From Formosa haliotis (GTDB lineage: Bacteria > Bacteroidota > Bacteroidia > Flavobacteriales > Flavobacteriaceae), in contig NZ_BDEL01000001.1 of assembly GCF_001685485.1 (NCBI RefSeq), positions 3,159,501 through 3,223,500 of the forward strand: 64,000 nucleotides of DNA, read 5' to 3'. The notes beneath the pieces are model-generated. The model worked only from the letters and a program-made list of their open reading frames with translations. It had not been told where the DNA came from and searched no databases. Shown here piece by piece: positions 26,074-34,745 of the stretch. A program made the position numbers and the translations under genes. Numbering within the stretch: the stretch's first letter is position 1; each line of letters begins with the position of its first letter.

Positions 26074-27933
26074 ATGTCACAAAACATAGGAAATCAATTA
26101 ATTTTTGTCTTTTTAATATTCACTTTAATATTTGTGCCTCAAATAAATATAGCAACATATGTCCAGTCAACAATAGTCAGTAAATTAATAGTTTTTTTAT
26201 ACAGTTGTTTGATTATCCTAAGTGTTTTTATTTTTAATGTTGTTTTAAGTGATCATAAGTCTATTAAACTAACCAAATTAGATATTTTACTCTTTGGTTG
26301 TTTTTGTTATTTAATTATAAACAGATATCTTATTCATTCATATTATGGCTTTTCTATTAGCTTCATTGAATTAATTGGTTTAAGCTCTTTTTATTTGGTT
26401 TTAAGGATTATAAAAATACGTAAGTTCTTTTTGATATTTCTTTTGTTATCCATATCTCTATCTGGTATTTTGCAGTCCGTTTATGGGGTAATGCAATTGA
26501 TGGGAGTCTACTCTTCTAACCATTCAGGGTTTAAGGTAACTGGTAGTTTCTTTAACCCCGGACCATATGCAGGCTTTCTAGCCTCAGTTTGGCCAATATG
26601 TATGGGCCTGTATCTATTTAAAAATTCAATTGTTAAAAAGATAGAACTAAGGAATAGAAATAATTTAAGAATTTTAAATGTTTTATTAGAATACATTCCG
26701 TTAATAGGATTATTTTGTATATCTGTTGTTCTTCCTGTGACTCGGTCCAGAGGCTCTTGGGTTGCAGTCATTTTAAGCACCGTTTTTTTGCTGGAACTTA
26801 AATATTTTTATTTTAAGCGATACTTTAAATACAAGGGGAGGTTTAAATCGGGAGCTTTACTTTTTTGTTCAATAATATTAATAAGTATTGCTTCAATTTT
26901 TATTTACAATTTTAAAAAAGAATCATCAGATGGAAGGTTGTTTATATGGAAGGTGACAACTGAAATAATAAAAGATAACCCTGTCTTTGGTGTTGGTTTT
27001 GATTTGTTTAAAGCTCATTATATGAATTATCAAGCTGATTATTTCAAAAAAAATGGCGAAACATCAGAAGCGTGGGTCGCAGATAATTCTTATTATGCAT
27101 TTAATGAGTTTTTACAATTTTTTATAGAAAATGGGATATTTGGTGGTATAATAATTGTCTCCATTGTGTTTGTTTTATTTGTAAAAGTTAAAGTTTCTGA
27201 AGAAAATCAAGACATATACTTTCTGTTATTGGGTGGGATAGTCGGAATTGGTGTTTTTTCGTTTTTTTCTTATTCTATGCAAATATTGCCAATTAAATTA
27301 ATTTTAGTAGTCCTTTTAGCGATATTGGCAAAACTTGATAATATCAATATTGTAGTTTTAGAAAAAATAAACTATTCCTCAATAAGATTATTTAACACTT
27401 TAATTTTATTATTGGGATTTTTTGGAATTATCAATGGGTTGACTTACACAGTAAGATTAGATAATAGTTTTAAGATTTGGAAAAGGGCCTTAAATAATTA
27501 TCAATATGGAAACTACAACGGAGCAATAGAAGGTTATTCAGAAATATATTTGACCTTTAACAAGAGTGGAGATTTCTTAATGAACTATGGAAAAACTCTG
27601 TCAATTGTTAATAAAAATAATGAGGCTGTTGAGGTTTTACTGGAAGCCAAAAAATATTTAAACACAACAATTATAGAAACTGCTTTAGGTGATTCATATA
27701 AAGGTATAAATCATTTTAAAAATGCTGAGTCAGCATATCAAAGAGCATTTTATATGATTCCAACTCGTTTTTATCCTCTATATTTATTGGCGAATTTATA
27801 TAATGAGAATGGTGATTATACTAAAGCTAGTGCAATGGCTAGACAAATATTAAACAAAGAAATTAAGATACCTTCAATAGCGATTAATGAGATAAATGAA
27901 GAGATGAGAAAACTTTTAAATAAAAATTATTGA
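26074..27933 (+). CDS. O-antigen ligase-like (Wzy_C) membrane protein with C-terminal TPR repeats
   Basis: About 619 residues from ATG 26074. An upstream TTG at 26020 only adds residues encoded by IS-flank sequence. There are some 10-12 membrane segments over residues ~1-440. A large loop contains VTRSRGSWVAVIL and GRLFIWKVTTEIIKDNPVFGVGFDLFKAHY, the Wzy_C/ligase signature. The last ~160 residues hold TPR-type repeats (NYGNYNGAIEGYSEIYLTF, GINHFKNAESAYQRAFYMI, NENGDYTKASAMARQIL). In this setting it could transfer a sugar or lipid to an exported product, but no glycan genes are near. The function is uncertain. Confidence 0.68.
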   Translation: MSQNIGNQLIFVFLIFTLIFVPQINIATYVQSTIVSKLIVFLYSCLIILSVFIFNVVLSDHKSIKLTKLDILLFGCFCYLIINRYLIHSYYGFSISFIELIGLSSFYLVLRIIKIRKFFLIFLLLSISLSGILQSVYGVMQLMGVYSSNHSGFKVTGSFFNPGPYAGFLASVWPICMGLYLFKNSIVKKIELRNRNNLRILNVLLEYIPLIGLFCISVVLPVTRSRGSWVAVILSTVFLLELKYFYFKRYFKYKGRFKSGALLFCSIILISIASIFIYNFKKESSDGRLFIWKVTTEIIKDNPVFGVGFDLFKAHYMNYQADYFKKNGETSEAWVADNSYYAFNEFLQFFIENGIFGGIIIVSIVFVLFVKVKVSEENQDIYFLLLGGIVGIGVFSFFSYSMQILPIKLILVVLLAILAKLDNINIVVLEKINYSSIRLFNTLILLLGFFGIINGLTYTVRLDNSFKIWKRALNNYQYGNYNGAIEGYSEIYLTFNKSGDFLMNYGKTLSIVNKNNEAVEVLLEAKKYLNTTIIETALGDSYKGINHFKNAESAYQRAFYMIPTRFYPLYLLANLYNENGDYTKASAMARQILNKEIKIPSIAINEINEEMRKLLNKNY

Positions 27934-27961
27934 TTTATAAAGAAGATTTAAATTTATAATA

Positions 27962-27985
27962 ATCAATGTAATCGATTACATTGAT
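27962..27985. promoter_or_regulatory. Perfect 24-bp palindrome before the exporter operon, LacI-type operator-like
   Basis: The half ATCAATGTAATC (27962-27973) is followed at once by its complement GATTACATTGAT (27974-27985). The centre TGTAATCGATTACA fits the TGTAAnCGnTTACA pattern of LacI/GalR-family operators. It has no loop, which favours a protein-binding site over an RNA hairpin. It ends 14 bases before the adaptor start. No LacI-type regulator gene is in this window. Confidence 0.6.
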
Positions 27986-27999
27986 AGCAAAAATAAAAT

Positions 28000-29085
28000 A
28001 TGATAAATTATTCTAGGCTAATAATGCATTTTTTAATGTGTACTTCTCTTTATAATTGTTCTAATATAAAATCTGATAATATAAAGGATGAGATTATTGG
28101 AAAGAAAGTATATCCCCAACGTAAAAATGAGGTAAATATAATTGTATTGAAAAATGCCATTTTCAAAAATCAAATAGTTAGTAATGGGCGTTTAGTGGCT
28201 TTAGAAAAAAGTGAACTAAAATTTAATGTAAGTGAAAAACTTGAGAGGATATATGTTAAAAATGGCGATAATGTACAAAAAGGACAATTGTTAGCAACCC
28301 TAAGCCCATTTACATATCAGCAAAAAGTAGATAAGGCTGAAATAGATTTAAAGAAAGTAACTTTAGAGTTTAAAGACTTACAAGTACGTCGTGGTTTTGA
28401 TCCAAACAATGTGAATGATTCGAACAAAAAGGAATATGAAAATATAGCTATTAAATCTGGTTACAAAAATGCTCTGCATCAATTGGAGAATGCACGTTTT
28501 GATTTAAAATCTACTAAATTAAGAGCTCCTTTTAATGGTAAAATAGCTAATTTAAACCTTAAGGAATATGATCAAATTAATTCAAGTGAAGTTTTTTTAA
28601 CAATAATAAACGATTCAGTGTTCGAGGTTGAATTTTTTATTATAGAATCTGAATTAAATGATATTAAAATTAGAGACATTGTAATCATAAAACCTTTTGC
28701 TAGCGATAAAAACTACGAGGGTTACATTACTTCTATAAATCCTCAGGTAGGAAAAGATGGTACTATTTTAATTAAAGCTCAAGTTAAGAATAATGGAGGA
28801 TTACTTGAAGGGATGAATGTAAAAGTATTCATTGAAAAAGAAATTCCAGATCAGTATGTTGTACCAAAAGAAGCAGTAGTCTTAAGAGATAATCAAGAGG
28901 TATTATTCTTAGCAAGAAAAGGAAAAGCCTATTGGACTTATGTGCAAACTACTAATGAAAATAGTAATTCTTATACTGTAATTCCAGATTCCGAAAAAAG
29001 TAGTGCTTCTTTAAAGTCAGGAGATACCATTATTATTTCAAATAATTTGAATTTAGCGCATGATAGTGAAATTGTTATAAAATAA
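28000..29085 (+). CDS. RND efflux periplasmic adaptor (HlyD/MFP family lipoprotein)
   Basis: 361 residues. The lipobox TSLYNC gives Cys20. Domain order is typical of the family: a lipoyl-like half (LKFNVSEKLERIYVKNGDNVQKGQLLATL), an alpha hairpin (residues ~105-165), the second lipoyl half (TKLRAPFNGKIANLNLKEYDQINSSEVFLTI), a beta barrel, and a membrane-proximal domain ending NNLNLAHDSEIVIK. It joins an inner-membrane RND pump to a TolC channel. It is followed 325 bases later by the pump gene; the long gap carries the shared island element. Confidence 0.85.
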   Translation: MINYSRLIMHFLMCTSLYNCSNIKSDNIKDEIIGKKVYPQRKNEVNIIVLKNAIFKNQIVSNGRLVALEKSELKFNVSEKLERIYVKNGDNVQKGQLLATLSPFTYQQKVDKAEIDLKKVTLEFKDLQVRRGFDPNNVNDSNKKEYENIAIKSGYKNALHQLENARFDLKSTKLRAPFNGKIANLNLKEYDQINSSEVFLTIINDSVFEVEFFIIESELNDIKIRDIVIIKPFASDKNYEGYITSINPQVGKDGTILIKAQVKNNGGLLEGMNVKVFIEKEIPDQYVVPKEAVVLRDNQEVLFLARKGKAYWTYVQTTNENSNSYTVIPDSEKSSASLKSGDTIIISNNLNLAHDSEIVIK

Positions 29086-29409
29086 ATATTCACAAATAAA
29101 TATTGTTTAACCAAATAAATGAGAAAATGACATAAAATAATTTAATATAAAGACCTACTAATTTAAGCTGATATTATGTTTAGTAAAGTAGCATAATTTA
29201 ACTAGACTTTACAAATAAAAATATTTGAATTAGATATTAATAACATGGAGCTAGCTGCATAGTCATTCAACTAATTATCCAGATTTTTGTAGGTCCATTA
29301 TTGAAAATTTAACTTATAATAATTGAAGATCATTATACTAATTGTTCTGTAGTTCAAAGAGTGGAAAATATTAATCATAATAAATTTTAAATACTAACCA
29401 ATTACTTTT
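29086..29409. other. 324-base leader between adaptor and RND pump
   Basis: No gene is seen. It carries the shared upstream element at 29171-29210, which implies that the pump has its own promoter in addition to read-through from the adaptor. Confidence 0.5.
29171..29210 (+). promoter_or_regulatory. Shared 40-bp upstream element, copy 3
   Basis: ATATTATGTTT, AAAGTAGCATA and TAGACTTT occur in the same order and spacing as at 12525-12564. It is 199 bases upstream of the RND pump start. It links pump expression with peptide gene A. Confidence 0.5.
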
Positions 29410-32400
29410 ATGGTTAAATTTTTAATACATAAACCAATAGCAGTTTTAATGACTACTCTTGGTATACTTTTTTTTGGAGCCTATGCTTTTAGTTTAATAC
29501 CTGTATCCTTAATGCCAAATATAGATATTCCTGAAATTACGGTACAAGTACAGGTTGATAACATGTCCGCAAGACAATTGGAGGATGCTATTATTAAACC
29601 CTTGCGTTTTAGCTTAATGCAAGTTGGCCACTTAAATGATATACAAAGTGAAGCAAGTAATAATTTAGGAACTATTAAATTAAATTTTACACATGGCACT
29701 CATATCGATTATGCTTTTATTGAAGTCAATGAAAAAATAGATAGAGTAGTTGGTAGTTTACCTAAGATTATTAAACGACCAAAAGTTTTAAAGGCAAGCG
29801 CGACTGATATTCCTGTGTTTTATTTAACCATGACAGTTAAAGATTCGGATAACTGGTTACAACGAGATAAAGTAGACGGTAATGGTTTGTATCGTATTCC
29901 TCAAAAATTTATAGATTTTAACCGTTTTGCCAATAAAGTAATCCGTAAACGCATTGAGCAAGTTGAAGAAGTTGCCATGGTAGATATTAGTGGATTGTTA
30001 TCTCCCGAAATTCTAATAATACCTGATCAAAATAAGTTAGATGCCTTAGGTATAAGTTTGGAGGAATTGGAATTGTCCATTAAAGAAAATGATTTAGATA
30101 TAGGAAGCCTATTGATAAAAGATAATCAATATCAATTCGATATCCGTTTAGGGAATTCATTACGCACTATTAAAGATATTCAATCTATATATATTAACAA
30201 AATAATCATATTTATCAGCTTAAGGAATTGGCAGAGGTTTTAGAGCAACCGCAAAAACGGACAGGTTTAGTTTTGTCGGATGCTAAGGAAGCAGTAACCA
30301 TGGCAATTATAAAACAAAGTGATGCAAAAATTGGCGATTTAAAGGTTGAATTAGATAAGTTAGTTGAAGCTTTAAAGAAAGATTATTCTGATATTGATTT
30401 TTCTGTTTCTAGGGATCAAACTAAGTTATTAGATTATGCTATCAATAATTTATATCAAAGTTTGGTTTGGGGGGTCTTACTCGCTTTTGTTATTATGTTT
30501 TTGTTTTTAAAAAATGTAAAATCACCTATACTTATCGTTATTTCAATTCCATTATCTGTTATTGTATGCTTACTGTTTTTTTATTTATTGGATATTTCTA
30601 TTAATATTATTTCCCTATCAGGTTTGGTTTTGGGTATAGGGTTAATGATAGATAATTCTATAATAGTAATTGATAATATTACACAGTATAGGAATAGGGG
30701 GTTCGAAATCTCAAAGGCTTGTGAGTTAGGGGTTAATGAGGTTGTGAGGCCTTTGCTGAGTTCAGCATTAACCACGTGTGCTGTATTTTTACCTTTGATC
30801 TTTTTGAGTGGTATCAGTGGAGCTTTATTTTATGATCAAGCTATGGCTATAACTATTGGGTTATTTGTGTCGTTAGTGATTTCAATTACCCTATTGCCAG
30901 TGTTGTATCGTCTATTTCATGTGAGAGATAATGGTAAATTAACTCGTTTTTTGAATAAAATTAATACATTGGATTATGAGGCTTTGTATGACAAGGGATT
31001 TAAATGGGTCATGCGAAAGCAGTTCCATTCTTTAGTTATCATTATCCTTCTACTTTTTACGACAGTAATTTTATTTGAGATATTACCAAAAAAACAAATG
31101 CCAAACATTAAAAGTAATGAAACACTTTTAAAAATAGATTGGAATGAACCAATAAATGTTGACGAAAACAAGCGCAGGGTATTGGAGTTATTAGATTTAA
31201 TTCAAGAAGATTTAATAAATCAAACTGCTTTAGTAGGAACACAACAGTTTTTATTTGATCGAGAGTCAGAAGCAAAAACATCTGAAACAACTATTTACCT
31301 TCAAGCAAAAACACAGAGAGATCTTATATTTATTAAATCATTATTGAATAATTTATTCGTGGAAAAATATCCAAAAATGGTATACAAATATAAAGAAGTA
31401 GATAATATATTCAGTCTTATATTTTCAAATAAAGAAGCTCCTTTGGTTGCCAGATTAAGAAATGTTGAAAACTTAGGAAATCAACAAAATGATCAATTAG
31501 AAACGTTGTGGAGCCAATTGAAAAAAAAATTAAACGGAATAGAATTAAAGCCTATAGCGTGGGAGGAGTATTTCAAGTTGAATGTTGATGCAGAAAAATT
31601 AATGGTTTATAATGTAAATTCCAATATATTATTTAACAGTCTTAAAAGTGCTTTTAACAAACTGGAGATATTGTCCATTGTGGATGATCAAACCTTTGTT
31701 CCTTTAATATTAGGAAGAAGGGCTATGAGTATTAGGGATGTTTTAAATGAAGTAACAGTAAAATCACAAGATAGTACTGTCTTTCACGTGAAAAGTTTTA
31801 TTAGGGTTAATAAAGGGGTAGGTTTAAAGCGTATCATAGGTGGTAAGGAAGGTGAATATTATCCTGTTGAACTTAATGTTGAGGATGAAAATGTAAATAA
31901 AACAATGGAAAAAGTAAAGGAGGTGGTGTATAATAATCCACACTATGATGTTAATTTTTCAGGTCGTTTTTTTTCAAATCAAAAGTTAATTTCCGAGTTT
32001 AAAATGGTGTTGTTAATTTCTATAATACTGCTCTATTTTATTTTAGCTTCTCAATTCGAATCTTTTGTTTTACCTATAATTATTTTATTGGAAGTTCCTA
32101 TAGATTTAGCAGGGGCATTTTTGTTTTTACAACTTTTTGGTTTAAGTATTAATTTAATGTCCATGATTGGTATAGTGGTAATGAGTGGTATTATCATTAA
32201 CGATTCTATATTAAAAGTGGATACTATTGTTCAATTACAACGTAGGGGGTACCCATTAATTAAAGCCTTGTTGGTAGCTGGTCAACGGCGGTTAAAACCA
32301 ATTCTTATGACTACATCAACCACAATTCTAGCCTTGGTTCCTTTGCTTTTTGCAAGTGGTTTGGGGGCAGAGTTACAAATGCCTTTGGCAGTTGCACTAA

Positions 32401-32483
32401 TAGGAGGAATGATTTTAGGTACGCTTGTTAGTCTTTATTTTATACCATTATGTTATTATTTTTTAAGCAAGAAATTTCGATGA
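29410..32483 (+). CDS. RND-family exporter permease 1 (frame broken at ~30200)
   Basis: The two frames 29410-30243 and 30228-32483 form one ~1024-residue AcrB/CzcA-like pump. Restoring one A in the AACAAAATAATC stretch near 30200 gives a continuous SIYINKNNHIYQLKELAEVLEQ. The N-terminus has the TM1 and porter opening (ISVKPIAVLMTT-like FLIHKPIAVLMTTLGILFFGAYA, PEITVQVQVDNMSARQLEDAI). TM4 carries the proton-relay region GIGLMIDNSIIVIDNI. TM10-12 carry GIVVMSGIIINDSILKVD and RLKPILMTTSTTILALVPLLF. The end overlaps the TolC-like gene by ATGA. Exporter type is firm; substrate is unknown, with the island peptides a candidate. Confidence 0.82.
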
Positions 32484-33994
32484 ATACTATTAAAAAGACA
32501 CAAATAATATTTTCATTTTCACTCGTTTTTATATCAGGTAAATTTGTTGCACAATCAGAAAAGGAATTTTCTGAAATAAAACAGAATATTACTTTAAACG
32601 AAGTCTTAACTATTGCTAGTAAACATTCGTTGGATGTTTATAAAGCCAAAAGAAAATATGGTATAAGTTATTGGGATTATAAATCTTTTAAAGCAAGTTT
32701 GCTCCCAAAAATTGATTTTGAAACGCGCCCATTTACTTACAGTAGCGCTTTAGTTCAGCGTTATGATTCAGAGCAAAATATAGATGTGTTTAGACAACAA
32801 CAAACTATTAATAGTTACGCGGATGTTTATTTATCTCAAAATATAGGGATGTTTGGAACTAAGTTATATATGAGTTCGAGTTTTGATAGATTAGAAAACT
32901 TTGGCGAAATAGAAACTGTAAGTTATAATGTAACTCCTCTAAGGGTTGGTCTAATTCAACCAATTATGGCATTTAACACATTTAAATGGAAGGATCAAAT
33001 AGCTCCATTAGAAGTTCAAAAGGCAAAACAAAATTTTATTTACGAATTGCAAGAAATTAACTTAAAAACAATTAGACTTTTTTTTGATTGGGCATTAGCA
33101 AATCAAAAAGTTAAAATTGCTAAAGAAAATAAATCTTCTGCACAAAAGTTATTCAATATTGGAAAAAAGCGATACGATTTAATTGCTATAGAACGAGACG
33201 AACTATTAAATCTTGAATTGGAGGTCTATAATTCTAGTACTAATTTGACGCAATGCATTCAAGATTTACAGAAAACTGAGAGTGAAATGAAATTATATTT
33301 AAGAGATCAATTGCCTAGTAATTTGGTTCCTGTTTTACCGGAAATGGTTTCGGATATTGTAATTAACTTAAATAAAGCGATAGGTTTAGCATATCAGAAT
33401 AATCCAAATATTATAGATTTAAAATTAAAAAAAATAGAGGCATTAAGAGATTTAGATAAAGAAATTAAAGAAAATAGGTTCGATTTGTCAGTAACTGCTA
33501 GTTATGGTCTAAATCAACAAGCAGATACATTTGCCAAGGCCTATAGTAATTTTTTGAATCAACAATTAGTGGCAATTCAATTGAATATTCCAATCTTAGA
33601 TTGGGGTGAACGTCATGGAAAAATAGAAATGGCAAAAATGAACAATGATGTTATAGAGGTTCAATTAGAACAAACTGAGGAAGCTTTTAAGCAAGAGGTT
33701 ACATTGAAAGTTTTAGAGTTTAATCTTCAAAAAGAACTTGTAATGGGAAAACTACGAACAAGAGAAATCTCAAAAGAGTCTTACAATTTAACGCAACAGC
33801 GTTTCATTTCTGGTAATGTAGATTTTTTGAACTTGTCAGCTTCCCGAAAAGCTTGGCAATTGGCAAATGAAAACTATATAATGGCATTAAAGGATTATTG
33901 GACTTTGTATTATAATGTTCAAAAATTAACACTTTTTAACTTTATAGAAGACACAGAGTTAATTCAAGACTATACAAATTTTATAGAAGAATAA
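32480..33994 (+). CDS. TolC-family outer membrane efflux protein
   Basis: About 504 residues from ATG 32480, which overlaps the pump stop as ATGA. The signal peptide ends GKFVAQ. Two repeated OEP-type halves of long helices are visible: ITLNEVLTIASKHSLDVYKAKRKY and INLNKAIGLAYQNNPNIIDLKLKKIEAL, with VAIQLNIPILDWGERHGKIEMAKMN in the second. It completes the tripartite exporter with the adaptor and pump upstream. Confidence 0.85.
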   Translation: MNTIKKTQIIFSFSLVFISGKFVAQSEKEFSEIKQNITLNEVLTIASKHSLDVYKAKRKYGISYWDYKSFKASLLPKIDFETRPFTYSSALVQRYDSEQNIDVFRQQQTINSYADVYLSQNIGMFGTKLYMSSSFDRLENFGEIETVSYNVTPLRVGLIQPIMAFNTFKWKDQIAPLEVQKAKQNFIYELQEINLKTIRLFFDWALANQKVKIAKENKSSAQKLFNIGKKRYDLIAIERDELLNLELEVYNSSTNLTQCIQDLQKTESEMKLYLRDQLPSNLVPVLPEMVSDIVINLNKAIGLAYQNNPNIIDLKLKKIEALRDLDKEIKENRFDLSVTASYGLNQQADTFAKAYSNFLNQQLVAIQLNIPILDWGERHGKIEMAKMNNDVIEVQLEQTEEAFKQEVTLKVLEFNLQKELVMGKLRTREISKESYNLTQQRFISGNVDFLNLSASRKAWQLANENYIMALKDYWTLYYNVQKLTLFNFIEDTELIQDYTNFIEE

Positions 33995-34012
33995 GGGTTT
34001 AAATTTTTATTT

Positions 34013-34213
34013 ATGACATACTCAGAAAGGAAAGAAAAGGAAGGTTATTTGTTGTATCTAATTGAACAGGAAAGATTGACTGATTTAGAGAAAGTTGCTA
34101 ATGGTTTTGGATGTAGTAAGAGGACAATCAAACGAATGTTGTCAGAACTTAGAGCAGAAGGCAAAAATATTATCTATTGCAGAAAAAAAAATAGATATTA
34201 TATAAAAAAATAA
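34013..34213 (+). CDS. Small winged-HTH protein (66 residues)
   Basis: An HTH_11/DeoR-N-like domain and nothing more: ERKEKEGYLLYLIEQERLTDLEKVANGFGCSKRTIKRMLSELRAEGKNI, then a basic tail YCRKKNRYYIKK as the wing. It starts 18 bases after the TolC-like gene. The stop codon is followed after 4 bases by the symmetric repeat motif at 34218. A decayed paralogue with the same motif behind it is at 45347-45542. It is the best local candidate for the factor that reads the repeated motif; this is inference from pairing. Confidence 0.7.
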   Translation: MTYSERKEKEGYLLYLIEQERLTDLEKVANGFGCSKRTIKRMLSELRAEGKNIIYCRKKNRYYIKK

Positions 34214-34217
34214 AGAG

Positions 34218-34232
34218 TGACAGAATTTGTCA
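34218..34232 (+). promoter_or_regulatory. Island repeat motif, copy 4, fully symmetric
   Basis: TGACA-GAATT-TGTCA, a perfect 5-5-5 inverted repeat, lies 4 bases after the HTH stop and 513 bases ahead of RND pump 2. Its symmetry suggests a dimer binding site. The other copies are half-symmetric variants. Confidence 0.62.
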
Positions 34233-34745
34233 TTGTAATATATTTGTTTTGTAAATAGGAAACCCACGAAGCGATAAGAATGATTAAAAAATATAATCAC
34301 AAATTGTTTAACTAAAAAAAGCTTATGAGATAATCCCATAATACTTAGAGGAAAATCTTTAATCTTATTTATTGATTGAATAGTTTCAAAAAATGATTAT
34401 TTAATCTTTCGTTAAATATATATGAGAAATTCTATATTTTACAATCTTATTTTAAGATATACTATATTCTTTTGTTAAAAGGAATTATAAAAACGTACAA
34501 AATTATTAGATTAAGTTATTCATAATTTAATATTTTAAACCAAAAAAATAGTTGTTAATAAATTTAAAATGGTTAATTTTTTATGGTAGATTATATTTTC
34601 AAAGGCATTCTAAGATACTTTAGATAATAATGCTTTATACTAGAACAGAAAATTATTGATAGGTTATGTTTTGTATTGTTTTTGCTATTTTGGAAAAAAT
34701 TAATTGAGACTGTTCGTTCAAAATCGAAAATCAAAAAAATAAAAA
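34233..34745. other. AT-rich gap before RND pump 2
   Basis: 513 bases with no credible gene on either strand. It presumably holds the leader and promoter of pump 2; no clear -33/-7 pair was identified. Confidence 0.4.

Noticed and set aside
29230..29275. Frame reading LDINNMELAA that recalls an NVEALA motif
   Set aside because: It is preceded by a stop within 15 codons, followed by a stop at once, and lacks any hydrophobic leader; probably chance.
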